Source: Azadirachta indica (Eukaryota > Streptophyta > Magnoliopsida > Sapindales > Meliaceae). Taken from it: a stretch of 64,000 nt of DNA. The translations under genes and the position numbers were made by a program. Of the stretch, positions 36,471-49,745 are shown one piece after another. The DNA is taken from positions 8,569,871 to 8,633,870 of the forward strand of contig CM040451.1 in assembly GCA_022749755.1 (NCBI GenBank), read 5' to 3'. Position 1 is the first letter of the stretch, and each line of letters opens with the position of its first letter. Under the pieces are notes generated by a model, which was not told the origin of the DNA, did no database searches, and saw only the letters and a list, made by a program, of their open reading frames with translations.

Positions 36471-39400
36471 ATTATATTTTTATTTATAGATTATAAATAA
36501 CAGAACACCCCTTACATTTTACCATATTACTTCATTATCTCCTAATTTTTTAAACATGACTTTCTACTCATTAACTATCAAAATTTTATGTAACCTGACA
36601 TTATTGTTCCCGTGAATTAGTTTAAGTAAATTAGTGATTTCTGTACTAAACAAATAATAAGCTTTTCAAAAAGTAGTTAAATATTTGGTAAATTGCATTA
36701 TTGAAAGCTGTTATTGATTTCAAAAGTAGAGAATACAAGTTTGATAAATTTTAATATCAGAATACCATAGTAATATATAATAATCATAATAGATATATGA
36801 TTAGTATGATATAAGTTAAGAAGTCTATACAAAAAATGTATAGAAATATTTCTATATAAAGTATTTTATCAAAAATTTCTTGCAAAATTCATACCTAGAA
36901 TTTGATAAAATAGATTGGAAGTTCATAAACAAAAAATATAATAACCCTTGCTATAACTATTTGTAATAATTAAAGATAAAAAAATATAATATCAAGATAA
37001 ATTAACTAGGTAAAAAACTTGAAGATTTGTATACGTAATTGATAAATTGTGATGTAATAAGTTGGGTATGTATAATACAATTAGCTTTATGAAAATATAG
37101 AATATAATTGTCTTTTCCTTAAATTAATAACATTAATATAGAAATTCTAAAATTACACTAAATATCAATGTAGATTATTTGACAAGCTATTTTTTAAAAT
37201 TATTCTCCTTCATTATGAAAGCTGTTGTCCAATTGTAGTATATTATGAATAAGCAGCGTATTTCTACAAAATATAATTTAATAAAAAAATTATAAAATAT
37301 ATTGTTCTTATTTTTCAATTACACTTTTAAATGATGCCTAAATTTTTCTTAAGTCACATTATAAAAAAAAATATTAAAATCATTTTAGATTTTTTATTCA
37401 AATAGTTAAAATTTTCAATAATTTTACATTTAGAGAGAGAGAGAGAAAGAAGAATTTACTTTTAAACATATGAAAAATTTATTTCTCATGAATTTAATTT
37501 ACTAAAATAATTAATTATTAGGCATTTCTTAACGTATTTTCAATTATTATTATTATTTTTTAAAATATTAGGCCTGATTTCTGTTGATTGCCAAAGAGTT
37601 TTATTGTGTTTGCAGAGTGTTACTAAATGCACCCTCATATTAAACCGTTTGATTTAAATGCACCGACTTTCTTCTTGAAAGGATCCATCTTGAGCAAAAT
37701 CGTTGACTCAAATTAAGGCATTGTTTGGAATTGGGATTGAAAAACAAAAAATAGTTTTTTTTTTTTAAATTTTTTTATTAAATTTGTTTTTGATTAAAAA
37801 AATATAAGTGATTTATTTTGTTATCTACTGTGATCTGATAACAGTTTTTATAAGTAGAGAAGGGTTTTTTTTTTTTTTTTTTTTTTTTTCTAAATTCCTT
37901 ATTAATTGATCTACTATTGTGTTAAAATTTTTATTATAATCTATCATTTTGACAAAATAACAATTATATCCTATATTTTTACATATGCTAACTTTATTGC
38001 ATATGTATTTTATTATTATATTATAATTTACTTAATTAATCACATATATAGAGTTTCAAATTTTTCATCAAATAAGGTAATTTATCTTGATATTAGAATT
38101 TCATTTTATCAAAATTTTTATTAATTTGTTAATAAATAGCAATTTGTTGATATGTTAATAAATTTATTATGAAATTTTTTATATAGAGATATGTTTACAT
38201 AATTATTGTATAGGCTCCATAAATTACACCATTTTAATAAATAATTGTTGTTTATTATTATTTATAGATAATTTCACCAAATTTTCTTTTTTCATCAAAA
38301 TTAATTGAAAAAGTTTACCACTTTATTATAATGCTATAATTACATGTTTATTATGGTTATTATACATTATTACATTATTTTAATATTAAAATTCATCATG
38401 CCCACATTCTCAAAATTTGAAACTCACAGTACTTTAAATAATACAGTTTACCAAAAATATAATTCTTTTAACAAGTAATTATTTTTTGAGTATAATAATC
38501 ATTTATTATTTTATAACTCAGTGTGATCTCAGATATGATCTAAATGTTATGAAATCAACTGTAAATTTTATTTGTTACAAGTTTTAACTTTATATATTAT
38601 GAGCATTTAACTATAAAAAAATATATATAGACAACTTTCGTATTACGACTGTTGTCATTTTTTTATAATACGTAATTGGTTATATTATTGCCACTCTTTT
38701 ATATACGTAATTGATCTTAAAACTCAATCATGGAATATTATCTGATTGAATTTTAAGTATTTTATTAATAATATGATAACCTCATATTTTTATTGTTTGT
38801 TGCTTAATTAATTCTTATTAGATGAGATATACAGATTATACTAATTAGGTTTTAAAAGACCTAAATTCATCAAAAAGATGAGGTGAAATAGATCGATAGT
38901 GATATGATATGAAATAGATGAATTTGAACATAATTTGATGGCGTTATATGCTTATGTTTTTTTTTTCAATATTATAATTATACACGATCTATTGATATTA
39001 CATTATAAATTTAAAATATATATTTATAAAAAGGAATTAATTACAATATTTATGTAATTGATCTAAAATATGAAGTTTTAGAAAATTGGATGCAATATTT
39101 TGTTGTGATTGATGCATTACATATATACAACCAAACTAAAAGAATATATACAGCATTATTACAAATATCACTTATCAACTAATCAACATGCACCTTAAAG
39201 CACAATAAAGATTTTCTATCTACATAGAAAAATTGTTTTGACATACATTTTAAAATATATATGTTAATGAAAAGTAATTAATTACAATATTCATGCAATT
39301 GTTTTATTTTATTGTTTTAAAAACATTTTGGAACAAATGTTATTATTCAAATAGATTAATGTATTTTTAAAAATTTTCTTGTATTTTTTATTTTCAAAAA

Positions 39401-39772
39401 CTCAAAATTATATTGGGTGATAAATCAAATCAGCCCTTAATTTTTTGAAAATAATCTTAAATTTATTTGATGTTACAATTTCGTGCTTCAAAGTTTAAAT
39501 TAGTTAATTTGAGAGTTATTGAAGTCAATCAGTTAAATATTTTTTTTTAAATTAGGTAATGTATTAGTTATTTATAACCCAAATAGGAATATTATGTATA
39601 TTTTTTAATATGTTTCATAATTAATCAAAATAAGCTTTGAAAATGAAATAAATTTAATCTTTATTTACAGATAGAGAAATGAAATAGAATTTTTGATAAT
39701 CCTTTTTAAAAAATAATAAACTTACATTTGTACATTATTTATACAGAATTAAAATAAATAAATATATATAAA

Positions 39773-39928
39773 GGTATTTTTAAATACCTCCAATTGAATG
39801 TCGATTATTATTATTGTTATTATTATTATTAATCATAATCATTCTCGTCGTCGCTGATGCTCGAACCCGGGACCAGATATAGTAATCCGTGTACCCAACC
39901 CTCGCAGAGAAAAGGTTGAGCGTGGAAC
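39773..39928. repeat. Palindrome cassette C2
   Basis: GGTATTTTTAAATACCTC, a TTA trinucleotide tract, GCTCGAACCCGGGACC, and CCAACCCTCGCAGAGAAAAG then GTTGAGCG. Its partner in copy B is at 57429, where it is interrupted by an insertion. Confidence 0.8.
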
Positions 39929-40597
39929 TTGGCAAACTAAATTTATAACAGCCTCTTCACACTGAAAAATAACAAATAACCCCTTAATATTTTAGAATAT
40001 TTCTGGATGGTCTCATAAGTTCAAAAAATAACATATATTTTATGTCATTAGCTGTCAAACTTTTATGTAAATATGACATTATTGTCCCCACGAGACACGA
40101 GTGAAGAATTTTGAAAGTTAAGAAGAGAAAAAATAAGTTGACGTTACGTCACTTCAATTTGCTTTTGATTTGTACAATTGAATTTAAGTATTTTATCAGT
40201 AATATGATAAAATACGACGATATAAATTGTCTAATGATAATTAACTTTATATATTATTACAATATTTTTCATGTTTAAGTAGATTGTATTGACTTATTTT
40301 TAATAAAATAGTCCAATAACGAATTTGTTGATTAGTTTAGTAGTTTCTTAATAGTTATTATGATTGTAATTTTGGTGAAACTTGCATTAAATAGACAAGT
40401 TTAGAGATTAAATTTAACAATAATAATAAACTTTACTTTAATAATTTTTTTTACAAAAAATTAGATGAGAGTGAAAAATTTCATACACAAAAACACTAAA
40501 TCACTAACCTAATACTATTAATAAACTTAAATTAGGAGCATTGAATTTCTTTATATTTATTTTATTTTATAACATTTAAAATTATTTTTAAAAAAAG

Positions 40598-40742
40598 ATA
40601 TTTTGAAATACCTCTTATTCATTGTTTGGCCAAAATTCAAAAAACTGAAATTAATACATTCCTCTCCATTGCTCGAACCGAGCAACTAAGGAAACCTTGT
40701 TTGTGTACCAAAACCCTCGTAGTCAACCAGGTTCGGTGAAGG
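40598..40742. repeat. Palindrome cassette C3
   Basis: GATATTTTGAAATACCTC, then TTGCTCGAACCGAGCAAC, itself an inverted repeat, then AACCAGGTTCGGTGAAG. Partner in copy B at 59444. Confidence 0.8.
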
Positions 40743-41502
40743 GATGTTAGATAATAACTTTATTTAACAAAATTGATGTCATTTTCTCAACTAAAAAGAG
40801 ATAATTTCTTACGAATTACAGTTTCGTCCTGGTTAAGACACTATCTATGTCATACTAGGACTAAAATATTAAACTTGAAAAAAATTATTTTATTTTATTA
40901 TTTTTAAAATATTAGAAATAAAAATATCATAATTCAAATTAAAGTTTAGGTAATTATATTTTTAAAAAATTTACTATATTTTTTATTGTAAAAGGTCAAA
41001 ATTTTATCACGTGATAAATTAAAGGGCTTTTAATTTTTAAAAATATTCTTAAATTTTTACGGTGTCATAATTTTGTCCTTTTTTTAAGAATATAAAAAGT
41101 TTATAATTTGTTAATTTAATAGTTAATATTTTAAAATTAGGTAATTTATTATTTACTTACAATCAAAATAGTCCTTAAGAATTGGTCGAGTTAATAAACT
41201 ACTCTCTATATTTTATAAGTCAATTGTATTTGATCTTTGGAGAGATAAGATGTTAAAAATGTATTTGGGTTAGGACTCGCCCTTTATTTTATTAAAAAAA
41301 TATATATATTTACAATCAAAATAAATAATATATGTGTTTTTTTTTTTAATATGTTCTATAATTAATCATATCAACTTTGAAAAAGAAATAAATTTAATTT
41401 GTATTTATATAAAGAGAAATGAAATAAAATTTGTGATAATTTTTTTAAATAAATAATGTAGATTTATCAAATTACAATTGAAATAAAAGATATATGAAAA
41501 AA

Positions 41503-41622
41503 GGTATTTTAAAATACCTCAAATTGAATTTTGATCATCATCATCATCAATTCTGCTCGAAGCCAGGAATCTGATAGAGTAAGACTTGTTTCGAACCATC
41601 CTGAAGGAAAGGTTCGGCGACA
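41503..41622. repeat. Palindrome cassette C4
   Basis: GGTATTTTAAAATACCTC, a CAT tract, CTGCTCGAAGCCAGGAA, CGAACCATCC and GAAAGGTTCGGCGAC. Partner in copy B at 60726. The MULE lies 88 bases further right. Confidence 0.8.
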
Positions 41623-41701
41623 CTTTACAGAACTTATAATATAATTAAGAACGAGAAATAATAAATAACCCCTTCATAATTTAACATATTACTTTATGAT
41701 T

Positions 41702-41710
41702 CCCTAATTA
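41702..41710. repeat. Target site duplication of the MULE, left
   Basis: CCCTAATTA, repeated exactly at 49867-49875. Nine bases is the usual length for Mutator-like elements. Confidence 0.9.
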
Positions 41711-41826
41711 AGGAAAATTCCCGATACCCCTTATTTGGCCTAATACCTTAATACCCCTCCTTGTATCACTAATATCCCGATTTTCCCCTAACGTTACCTC
41801 TGTTAACTTCAAATATTAAATTTTGA
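41711..41826 (+). repeat. Left terminal inverted repeat of the MULE
   Basis: Starts AGGAAAATTCCCGATACCCC and runs to TTCAAATATTAAATTTTGA. It matches the reverse complement of 49746-49866 with scattered substitutions and small indels. Confidence 0.92.
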
Positions 41827-42310
41827 GTATAATTATATATTTTTTACCCTTTTAAAGTCACATCAACTCCTATCTATCACCTGCAAAAAACAAAAAGGTC
41901 AGAAATTTTTTTTTGTAAAAATTCAAAGAAGAAATGAAGTGACTATAATGTCCTTACTTATGGTCAAGTTATATATTATAATAGTAATTATATTTTTTTA
42001 TGTGGAATGTTTTTTTATTTAATAAGTAATATTTTATTGTTAAAGATTTTGCTATGAAAATTAAGATTTAGACGTTGGAGAGAATGTTGAATGAAATTAT
42101 TGAATAACCCTTTGTGTGAATATAAGAATTATAATTATTTTTTTTTTATTGAGGGGCAAAATAAGGAAACAAATTGAACTGTCAGAAATTATTTTATACA
42201 CACTGCCATTCTATCCTCATCATCTTTACTTCCCCATCCTTCCGTTTTGTCAACAACAAAACTCTCCTCATTCTCTTCCATTGTAAAAACATTGCACTGT
42301 CCTCATTCTC

Positions 42311-42400
42311 TTTACAATCTCATTCTTCCAACACAGAAATACACAAACATTATCTTTACAATCCCATTCTTCTAACACAAAAATACACAAACAATAATAT
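42311..42400 (+). repeat. 44-bp tandem duplication in the GRF gene leader
   Basis: CTTTACAATC(T/C)CATTCTTC followed by AACACA(G/A)AAATACACAAAC starts at 42310 and again at 42354. It lies just before the GRF gene's ATG in a pyrimidine-rich leader. Confidence 0.8.
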
Positions 42401-42419
42401 ATCATTCAGCTCTTAAGGA

Positions 42420-43016
42420 ATGCAAGTGAATGGAGCAATAATAAAATTTAGGAACAAGTTATGTAGATGTGGGAGGAAGGCTACATTAGGTATCTTTGAG
42501 TCTTAAAAAAACCCTGATAAGCTTTTCTTTTCTTGTATGCAGGACTTAGGTTGTGAATTTTTTTGTTTTTGGAAGCCAAGTAGTGATGATCTTAACCAAT
42601 CTATGCTAGCAGACTATGGACTGAACAAAAATAGTGCAGATCTAAGTGATGTCAATGGTGGAATCTTCAAGTTTAAGAGTAGGTATTGTCAATGTGGTGT
42701 CAAGGCTGGGGTTAGAATATCAAAAAGTTTAAAAAATCCAAACAAATTATATTTCTATTGTAAGCAACAAGAGCGTTGTGGGTTTTTCAGTTTCTGGAAA
42801 CCAACCAAGTAGGACATACATACTAACGTGGAAGAGATGGCAACATCAAGCATAATTTCTAATCATGCAATCCCAAGTACATCATGTGTAAATCAACAAG
42901 ATGAAGTAAATGAGAAACTTGGAAAAGCAGCAAAGGCTAATGCAAATACTGAGAAGATGATGATGGTCATAATAATATTGTTATGCATTTGTATAATACA
43001 ATTATGGAAGATTTAA
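42420..43016 (+). pseudogene. MULE-borne protein with two GRF zinc fingers and a C-terminal membrane segment
   Basis: One frame runs from ATG 42420 to TAA 43014-43016, 198 codons, broken only by TAA at 42504-42506 and TAG at 42810-42812. Finger 1: C15-R-C17-G, then C39 and C45 followed by EFFCFW. Finger 2: C90-Q-C92-G, then NPNKLYFYC114 and C120-GFFSFW. Both fit the CxCG...NP..FxxC...CxFFxW pattern of plant GRF zinc fingers. A polar, Lys-rich linker follows, then a strongly hydrophobic end (MVIIILLCICIIQLWKI), as in many plant GRF-domain proteins. Both stops sit where CAA or CAG would fit. The gene points at the transposase gene, in the position mudrB holds in MuDR. GRF fingers bind single-stranded nucleic acid in other proteins; a role in transposition here is inference. 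Confidence 0.75.
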
Positions 43017-43647
43017 AACTCCACTTGTAAACAAAATATGTAATTGTATTCAAATTATATAGTGTTTGATACAAAATATATTTGTAGGATGAATTCCAAT
43101 ATCCATCGCACAATCAAGGAGAGAATTTTGAAAATGCCTAGAGGCAAGATGTATATTGTTTTTGATACAAGATTATCAATCAAAATGACAAAACTTGTGT
43201 TTATCACATGTATTCCATATCCAACAAATCAACATACATACTAACGTGGAAGAGATGGCAACATCAAGCATAATTTCTAATCATGCAATCCCAAGTACAT
43301 CATGTGTAAATCAACAAGATGAAGTAAATGAGAAACTTGGAAAAGCAACAAAGGCTAATGCAAATACTGAGAAGATGATGATGGTCATAATAATATTGTT
43401 ATGCATTTGTATAATACAATTATGGAAGATTTAAAACTCCACTTGTAAACAAAATATGTAATTGTATTTAAATTATATAGTGTTTGATACAAAATATATT
43501 TGTAGGATGAATTCCAATATCCATCGCACAATCAAGGAGAGAATTTTGAAAATGCCTAGAGGCAAGATGTATACTGTTTTGATACAAGATTATCAATCAA
43601 AATGATAAAACTTGTATTTATCACATGTATTCCATATCCAACAAATC
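42812..43647 (+). repeat. 418-bp tandem duplication of the GRF gene's C-terminal part
   Basis: GAAGAGATGGCAACATCAAG occurs at 42831 and again at 43249. Both copies encode the linker and membrane segment almost identically and run on through the same 3' flank, CACAATCAAGGAGAGAATTT and TATTCCATATCCAACAAATC. The two copies differ at only a few positions, so this duplication is recent relative to the rest of the element. Copy 2 frame: 43195-43434. Confidence 0.92.
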
Positions 43648-43806
43648 AAGAACATCAAAAAATTAGCAAAAAAAAGCTCCAACAATCGCTGCATTATGCA
43701 TCATTGCTGCATGCAAGGAAAAATAATCGAGGATAGTGTTGTATTAATATTTTAACTAATGTATAAATAGATTTGACAATGTAAATAGGTTTTATTGCAC
43801 AACTAA

Positions 43807-46800
43807 TCATACCTTTTGAGTACTTTTGCACTTTAGATAGTTAGCCTGAGCGTTACTGTGGCATTTGGGAACACATTCTTCTTTTACCACCTTCCTTCGT
43901 GTCTTCGCTACTAACTTTACTCCTGCTCCTTTGGTTCCTTGCAACTGTTACAAAAAAATAAAATAAAGTTTGGAAAATATTTATATAGCCACATTTAAAG
44001 TGAACTAAATAAATAAAAATAATGGAAATGGTTTTGATTTTGTACGGGTAGCATTTAAGGTTTGGCTTGAAGTTCTAACTTACTGTACCCAAAGCATAGT
44101 CAATATTAGTAATCAAAATAAGAAATTTGATTTCACTCTTTATTGTATACATTAGAATCTAGAAAGTTTACATACCTTTGTAAGTGGGTAGCTTCTTCTA
44201 TTGTGGTCAAGTTGTCTACATTTTGTACACCTAGTGGTGTATCTTCTTCTTTCACGTGGAGGCTCATTTGAATCTTTCCTTCGATTATATTTCGACCTTC
44301 CAACCTTGGAAATTATTTGTGGAGGCTTCAAATTTGGTAGATCTATTTTCGGCCACATCAACTTGTCAAGTAAAGGATTGATTGTCGATGAGTATGTGGT
44401 TAAATAAGCCTTTTTAGCCATAACATTGTCAATGTAATCAGCTGGCTCAAGGTTAGAGTGCATGATGCAAGCCAATGCATGCTTGCATGGCAACCCATTT
44501 AGTTGCCAACCTAAACAGTCACATGTTGACTTACTAAGGTCTACCACAAAATGCCTTTCATGTTCAAATTAAAAGTCAACAACCTCAAACTGATGGTCGC
44601 TAGATTTGATAACCAACAGTTTTCTTTCAGCCTTTGACAACTTGTTAATCTTCCTTTGGACTCTTGGAGGCAAGTTGGTAGGCCACTCTAAACACTTTTC
44701 TCGCCTCCTAATCATCTTTTTCATCAACTTAAGTCGAACAAGCTTCAGTAGCTTAGTAATGGGCTTCCTCCTATGCTCACTAAGAAGATCCTTCCATGAC
44801 TCACACATATTGTTTGTAACATGATCTATTTTGAAGAAATGACTGAATAAATAGCATGACCATATGTGCGAATTATTCTTTAATAGCCATTCGTAAGCAC
44901 CAGGCTCAATTTCCTTAATTTTATCCATTGCACAATCACAGTCTTGCTTGTTTGTTGCCCTAGAAGCTCTCCAAAAATGATCCCTTAAGAGTTCAGAAGT
45001 GAATAACTTCCTAAAGTTTGCATATATGTGCCTAGCACAGTACCTATATTAAGCACAAATAAGCAAACCCAAAAAAAAAAAAAATCACATTAAGTACATT
45101 GCTTAAAAATAAGTTAAATAGCACTATAGTAAAGTAAGCAAATATTAGCTCTTAACAGCTTTAAGAACGATAAATGTTTTATTGAAATCAAGGTTAGAAA
45201 TGAAAAAGAACAAAATGGTGGTTCGAATGCAGTACAAAAACTAAATCATATAATTGAAATATATTAAAGCAAGCGTAAGTAAAATAAATCAAACACTAAA
45301 CTATGTTAATAAAGTTATAAGTGAAATACAGTAAAGTACAATATGTTAGAATGAAAAAAAATAAAAAGCAACGCTTACGTTAAGCACAAATATGCAAACA
45401 CAGAAAAACACATTAAGTACAGTGCTTAAAAGTGAGTCAAACAACACTACAATTAAACAAGCAAACATTGACTTTTAAATTCTTTTAAAAAGAAGAAAAG
45501 TTTTTGTTTAATCAAACTAAAAAATAAACAAGAACAATGCACCAATTAATCATAGTACGAATGCAGCACAGAAACTAAATTATATAAGTGAAATATAGTA
45601 AAGCAAGCACTAAGTAAAATAAATAAATTAATCAATAAACCATGGTAATAAAATCATATAATAAGCAAGAACTAAATAAAATAAATTAATGATTAAATCA
45701 TGTGAAATAAATCATATTAAAATTAAGCACTAAGTAAAATAAATCAATAATTAATCCACACAAATAAATTACATAAAAAGCCAGCACTAAGTACAAGAAA
45801 TCAATCATTAAACCATGTTAATAAAATCATATAAAAAAGCAAGCACTAACTACAATAAAGTAACCATTAAATCATGTTATTTTTGTTTCTAATATGTTCT
45901 TGAAGCAAAAGCATAGAGCAAATATGTCAACAAAAGGCCAAATAGTATACAAAGGAGAGGAAAACACAGTGGTATTTGAAGAATTATGTCAACATGAATA
46001 AAGAATTAAAAAATGTAAGAACAGGAGGGAACCAATTCTGCAATCAAAGCAAGTAGAGTTAAAAAATTCAACAACAAGAGTGAGCCAACTCTAACAGTAG
46101 CTATATCTAAACATAGCAGTAAATTGAAAAGACCAAAAAAATAAAACCTAGCAGTAGAGTAAGCCCAACAAGACAAATTTGCAACAAAAAGTCAAGCAGC
46201 AGCCAGTCAACAACCCAACAACAGCATGAAAACAAAAAAGAAAACCAACAAGCTAATAAATAAAATCCAACAAGCATTCCAAATAGAAAAGAAGCTAGTT
46301 CTGCAATCTAAGCAGGCAGAATTAAAAAAATTTAAGAAGAGGAGGGAGCCAATTCTACATGGCAAAATTGAAAAACTTAACAATAATATTTGCATTTGAA
46401 CATAACAACAAATCAAGAAGATAGGAAAACAGAACCCAATAGTAGAGTAAGCTTACAAGCCAAATTTGCAATAAAAAAGGTCAAGCAGCAACTAGCCAAT
46501 GACCCAACAGCAGCATGAAAACCAAAAAGAAAACCAACAAGCCAATAAACAATATCTTACAAACATTTCAAACATGCAACTAACATGTTAATAGGAAATC
46601 AGAAAGCTAAAAATGTATGCAATAGCAATCAACATCAAGAGAAAAGACATTAGACCTCAAAATATGATTGCCAAGAATCAGAAAAATTAATGAAATCTAT
46701 AATTAGGGAAGCCTATGCTGTCCTAAGTAAGAAACGATTTAATCTTCAAAGGGAGTTATTCTAGCAGGAATAAAAGGAGAGGGAAATTCCCATATTAATA

Positions 46801-48686
46801 AATCATATATGTGAAATACAGTAAAGCACAAAATGTTAGAATAAAAAAGAGCAAGGAGTAGTACCTGATCTCTACTGCAGGGAAGTGGATTTCTAGTGTT
46901 GTCATCACTCCTTTCTGTCTATCAGACATGAAAGTAATTGACATCCCATCCATTATGTGCATGTGCTCTTTAAGCAATGAAAGAAACCAACTCTAGCTAT
47001 CCAAATTTTCACCTTCACATACACAAACAGCCAAAGGGAAGATACCATTATTGGCATCCAAGGCTACTGCACTGAGCAAAACCCCACCAAAAGGTGTCTT
47101 GAGGTGATAGCCATCTATACTAATAAACCTCCTACAGCCCATCATAAACCCTCTTTGTTGTGCTGCAAAGCTCATGAACATCCTTTTAAAGGTGCCAATA
47201 GGATCTTGTTAGATTTTTACAGTTGCTCCTCTGTTTTTCTCTAGTAAATTGTGGCCATAATCTTAAAGTCGAGTGTAAGAATTTGTGAAGTCAACTACTG
47301 CCAACCTAAGAGCTTTTTTCTTGGCTATGTACAACCTTTTTTTCATTGTCCCAGCACCAAACATTCTGCACAACTCAATAGCTAATGAATTTGAACCTAT
47401 AGCTAGATTGTTTTTGATGATTGTATACATTTTTTTGGCATTCCAATCATTTGTGACCTCGGGGTTCTTGAACTTCTTCTTGCAAGTATGGTTCTCAGTT
47501 GAAATTGACCTCACCATAAAAGTTACCTCATCTACCATAATAGAGGCATAGATCCTCCAATTACAGTTTGGCCTTGCACATATTATAGTTATCCTATTAC
47601 TCTCATTCTTAATTCTATTCAAACAAAAACCTTCTTGGATCGCATAATCATTCAAAACTTCTCTAAACTCATAGACGCTATTAAAGGTTTGGCCAGCTAT
47701 AATTTTTATGTTATCCTCTGTTGGTATTCTATACAATCTACCCTTCAAATCCTTGACTATTTTGCCCATAGCATTTTCTTCATCTTCGAAACTGATATCA
47801 GCATCATCAACATTATTAGAATCATACTCTGACAGCACTTCCTCATCATTCGATGGTGATAACTCACTATTGTCCATAACATTCCCAAAATTAGCATCTT
47901 CCTCAGAATCTAAAACATCCCCAACATCATTATTAGTCCATTCAATGGAACCTTCACTTCTAACTTCATAAACTTCATCTTTAGAATCTTCAAATTCTGT
48001 CCTACCCTTAGCAACATGATGATTACCCATTTCACCAATATCAACAACTTCACTTTTACCCCTCGAGTCAGAATGCAACACAATTTTTTCTCCTTCATCT
48101 CTTTTCTCATTCTGGTTATTTGAATCCTCTCCACAAGCTTCAAATAACCTATTAATGGCATCCATCATATTAGAATCTATATCTTTTATATATACCTCAT
48201 TTACTATAAGGGATGCATTTTTTTGTTCTGACTATTTTTGTTTTGCATGCTCCTCTCTTATTGCTTGTGTCTACGCTTGAGTGACTTAAGAGTTAGGGAA
48301 CTCATCATCATCATCAACAATATCATCTACTTCATCAGCTGCAACATATTCAAGTGTATAGATTGGATCCCGGGATAAAATTCTTCAAATTGGCTCATTT
48401 TGTTGTAAAGGCAACACATCTATCTCTAGTAACAAACGGTCAATACTTTGTCCAAGGCTTTTAAAATGATTTTCATGAAGTTATTATCATTATGCAATAG
48501 TAATCTCTCATTTGACCAGGGCACAACTGCGTTAATAATGAATTGTTCCTCGTCGAGTTTGTGTCGATTTTGAATGACCTCTAATACATCGTTTACAGTT
48601 GATATCAAACTACAATGATCAACATCAACCTTCCCTACTTTAACTGTTCGGCCATAAAATATAGCAATAATGTTGATTCAAGTCAT
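43807..48686 (-). pseudogene. MURA-like MULE transposase, disabled
   Basis: Three exons on the minus strand: 48686-46865, 45043-44176, 43944-43807, joined by AG|GTACTA...ATATAG|G and AAAG|GTATGT...AACAG|TTG. Intact it would be about 942 residues. In order: an N-terminal PB1-like domain (to about 48450), an acidic region, the MuDR N-terminal domain (about 47740-47470, with CARPNCNWRIYAS), the DDE domain with D in SIDGYHL (47115), D in MSDRQKG (46923) and E in NNMCESW (44802), a SWIM finger (CDCLGW...PCKHALAC, about 44525-44455), a zinc knuckle (CTKCRQLDHNRR), and a Lys/Arg-rich tail ending at TGA 43807-43809. In-frame stops lie at 48678, 48385, 48286, 48271, 48232, 47263, 47209, 46993 and 44569, with one 1-base frameshift near 48450. 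Most stops fit CAA, CAG, CGA or TGG codons hit by C-to-T change on one strand. Confidence 0.9.
45044..46864 (-). other. Intron 1 of the MULE transposase, repeat-filled
   Basis: 1,821 bases between R-Y|C-A-R-H coding parts. It contains several degenerate copies of a unit around GCACTAAGTAAAATAAATCA (45240-45860) and a pair of 130-base direct repeats (about 46140-46270 and 46435-46565) holding CAGCAGCATGAAAAC and AAAACCAACAAGC. No coding sequence is recognised. Confidence 0.8.
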
Positions 48687-49745
48687 GTCTATCCTGTCAA
48701 CAACAACACACAACCATTACTCATCAATATCTATCTTGTGAACACAACCATAAATAAAAACTACCAGTTATCCATCAATAACAACAAGCAATAACTCCTC
48801 TATTAGCCTTTGTTTTCAGCATACTATATGCAACCAACGTACCAAGAAAAAACATAGGTAAAATATATCTAAATAGCAAGTATACACCTAAAAAAACTAT
48901 GACTATGCATAAACCCCCATCCAAAAACAATGACCACAATTTTATGCCATATTCAGCATTAATACCCATAATATATCATTATATATGTAGTTGCAAGAAA
49001 AAAATCAGAAACCCATGTATACCCACGTCTAAATAGCAACCATTTTAACATTAAATCACCTTATATCTCTTAAAAATCTTATACAAGAAATAAAGACGAA
49101 AGAAATAAAAAAAAAATCAACACAATACCCACACCCATAACAGATGAAATCACGGGAAAATACACTTTTTCAAATATTTTTGCAAAAACATATTTGAAAA
49201 TCAATAACATCAAACAAATAATACAACTAATAAGTTAACTAAAAGAATAACTTCTCAAAACCAGTTCAAGTGCATTTGAATACTCACTTCTAAAATTTTT
49301 TGTTTGCTTTAATCGAAAGCCTTCATGCCAAGTTATGGTTAAAAGCTATGAAGAGAACTTACCCATGATTTTTCCCTACAATAACTGTCAAATGTTGCAA
49401 TATTATTGCAAATATGGTCTTTGTCGATTTGGATTTGAAGATGAGTGTGAATATGTGTTGGAAGTTAAGTTACGTTTGTCGCGCAAAGGGAAGCAATGAA
49501 CAAAAGATGAGAATGAAAGCCAAAAGTCTTTGTTAACTTACGATGTCCATGTTTGGCTTATATTGTTTTTTTTAAGTTTAAAATGTTTTTATAAGTTAAA
49601 ACTATTTTTTTAGATTTTTTTTAGATAAGGTTAGTAGAATACAATAGGTGTCCTAGGTTTGATTTGTGGGGTCCCTTTTTTATTATAATTTTGATAGTAC
49701 AGCAAGTTTTGTTCACATTCAGATGCAAAAAGTGCAAAATTGCCT
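48687..49745 (-). other. Leader region of the MULE transposase
   Basis: Sequence between the transposase ATG and the right terminal repeat. AT-rich, no second gene recognised. In MULEs the promoter usually lies in or next to the terminal repeat. Confidence 0.5.

Noticed and set aside
36300..36500. 66-codon open frame across cassette C1 (similar frames at 51566-51775 and 60751-60975)
   Set aside because: The frames are not kept between cassette copies; reading frame and stops differ in each.
42507..42540. Intron between the halves of GRF finger 1 (GT at 42490, AG at 42542)
   Set aside because: The supposed intron reads in frame as the missing middle of the zinc finger (KNPDKLFFSC), so it is coding sequence with one stop.
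42420..48686. Stop-codon readthrough or recoding in the MULE genes
   Set aside because: Stops are of all three kinds, lie in varied contexts, and occur with a frameshift. Ordinary decay explains them more simply.
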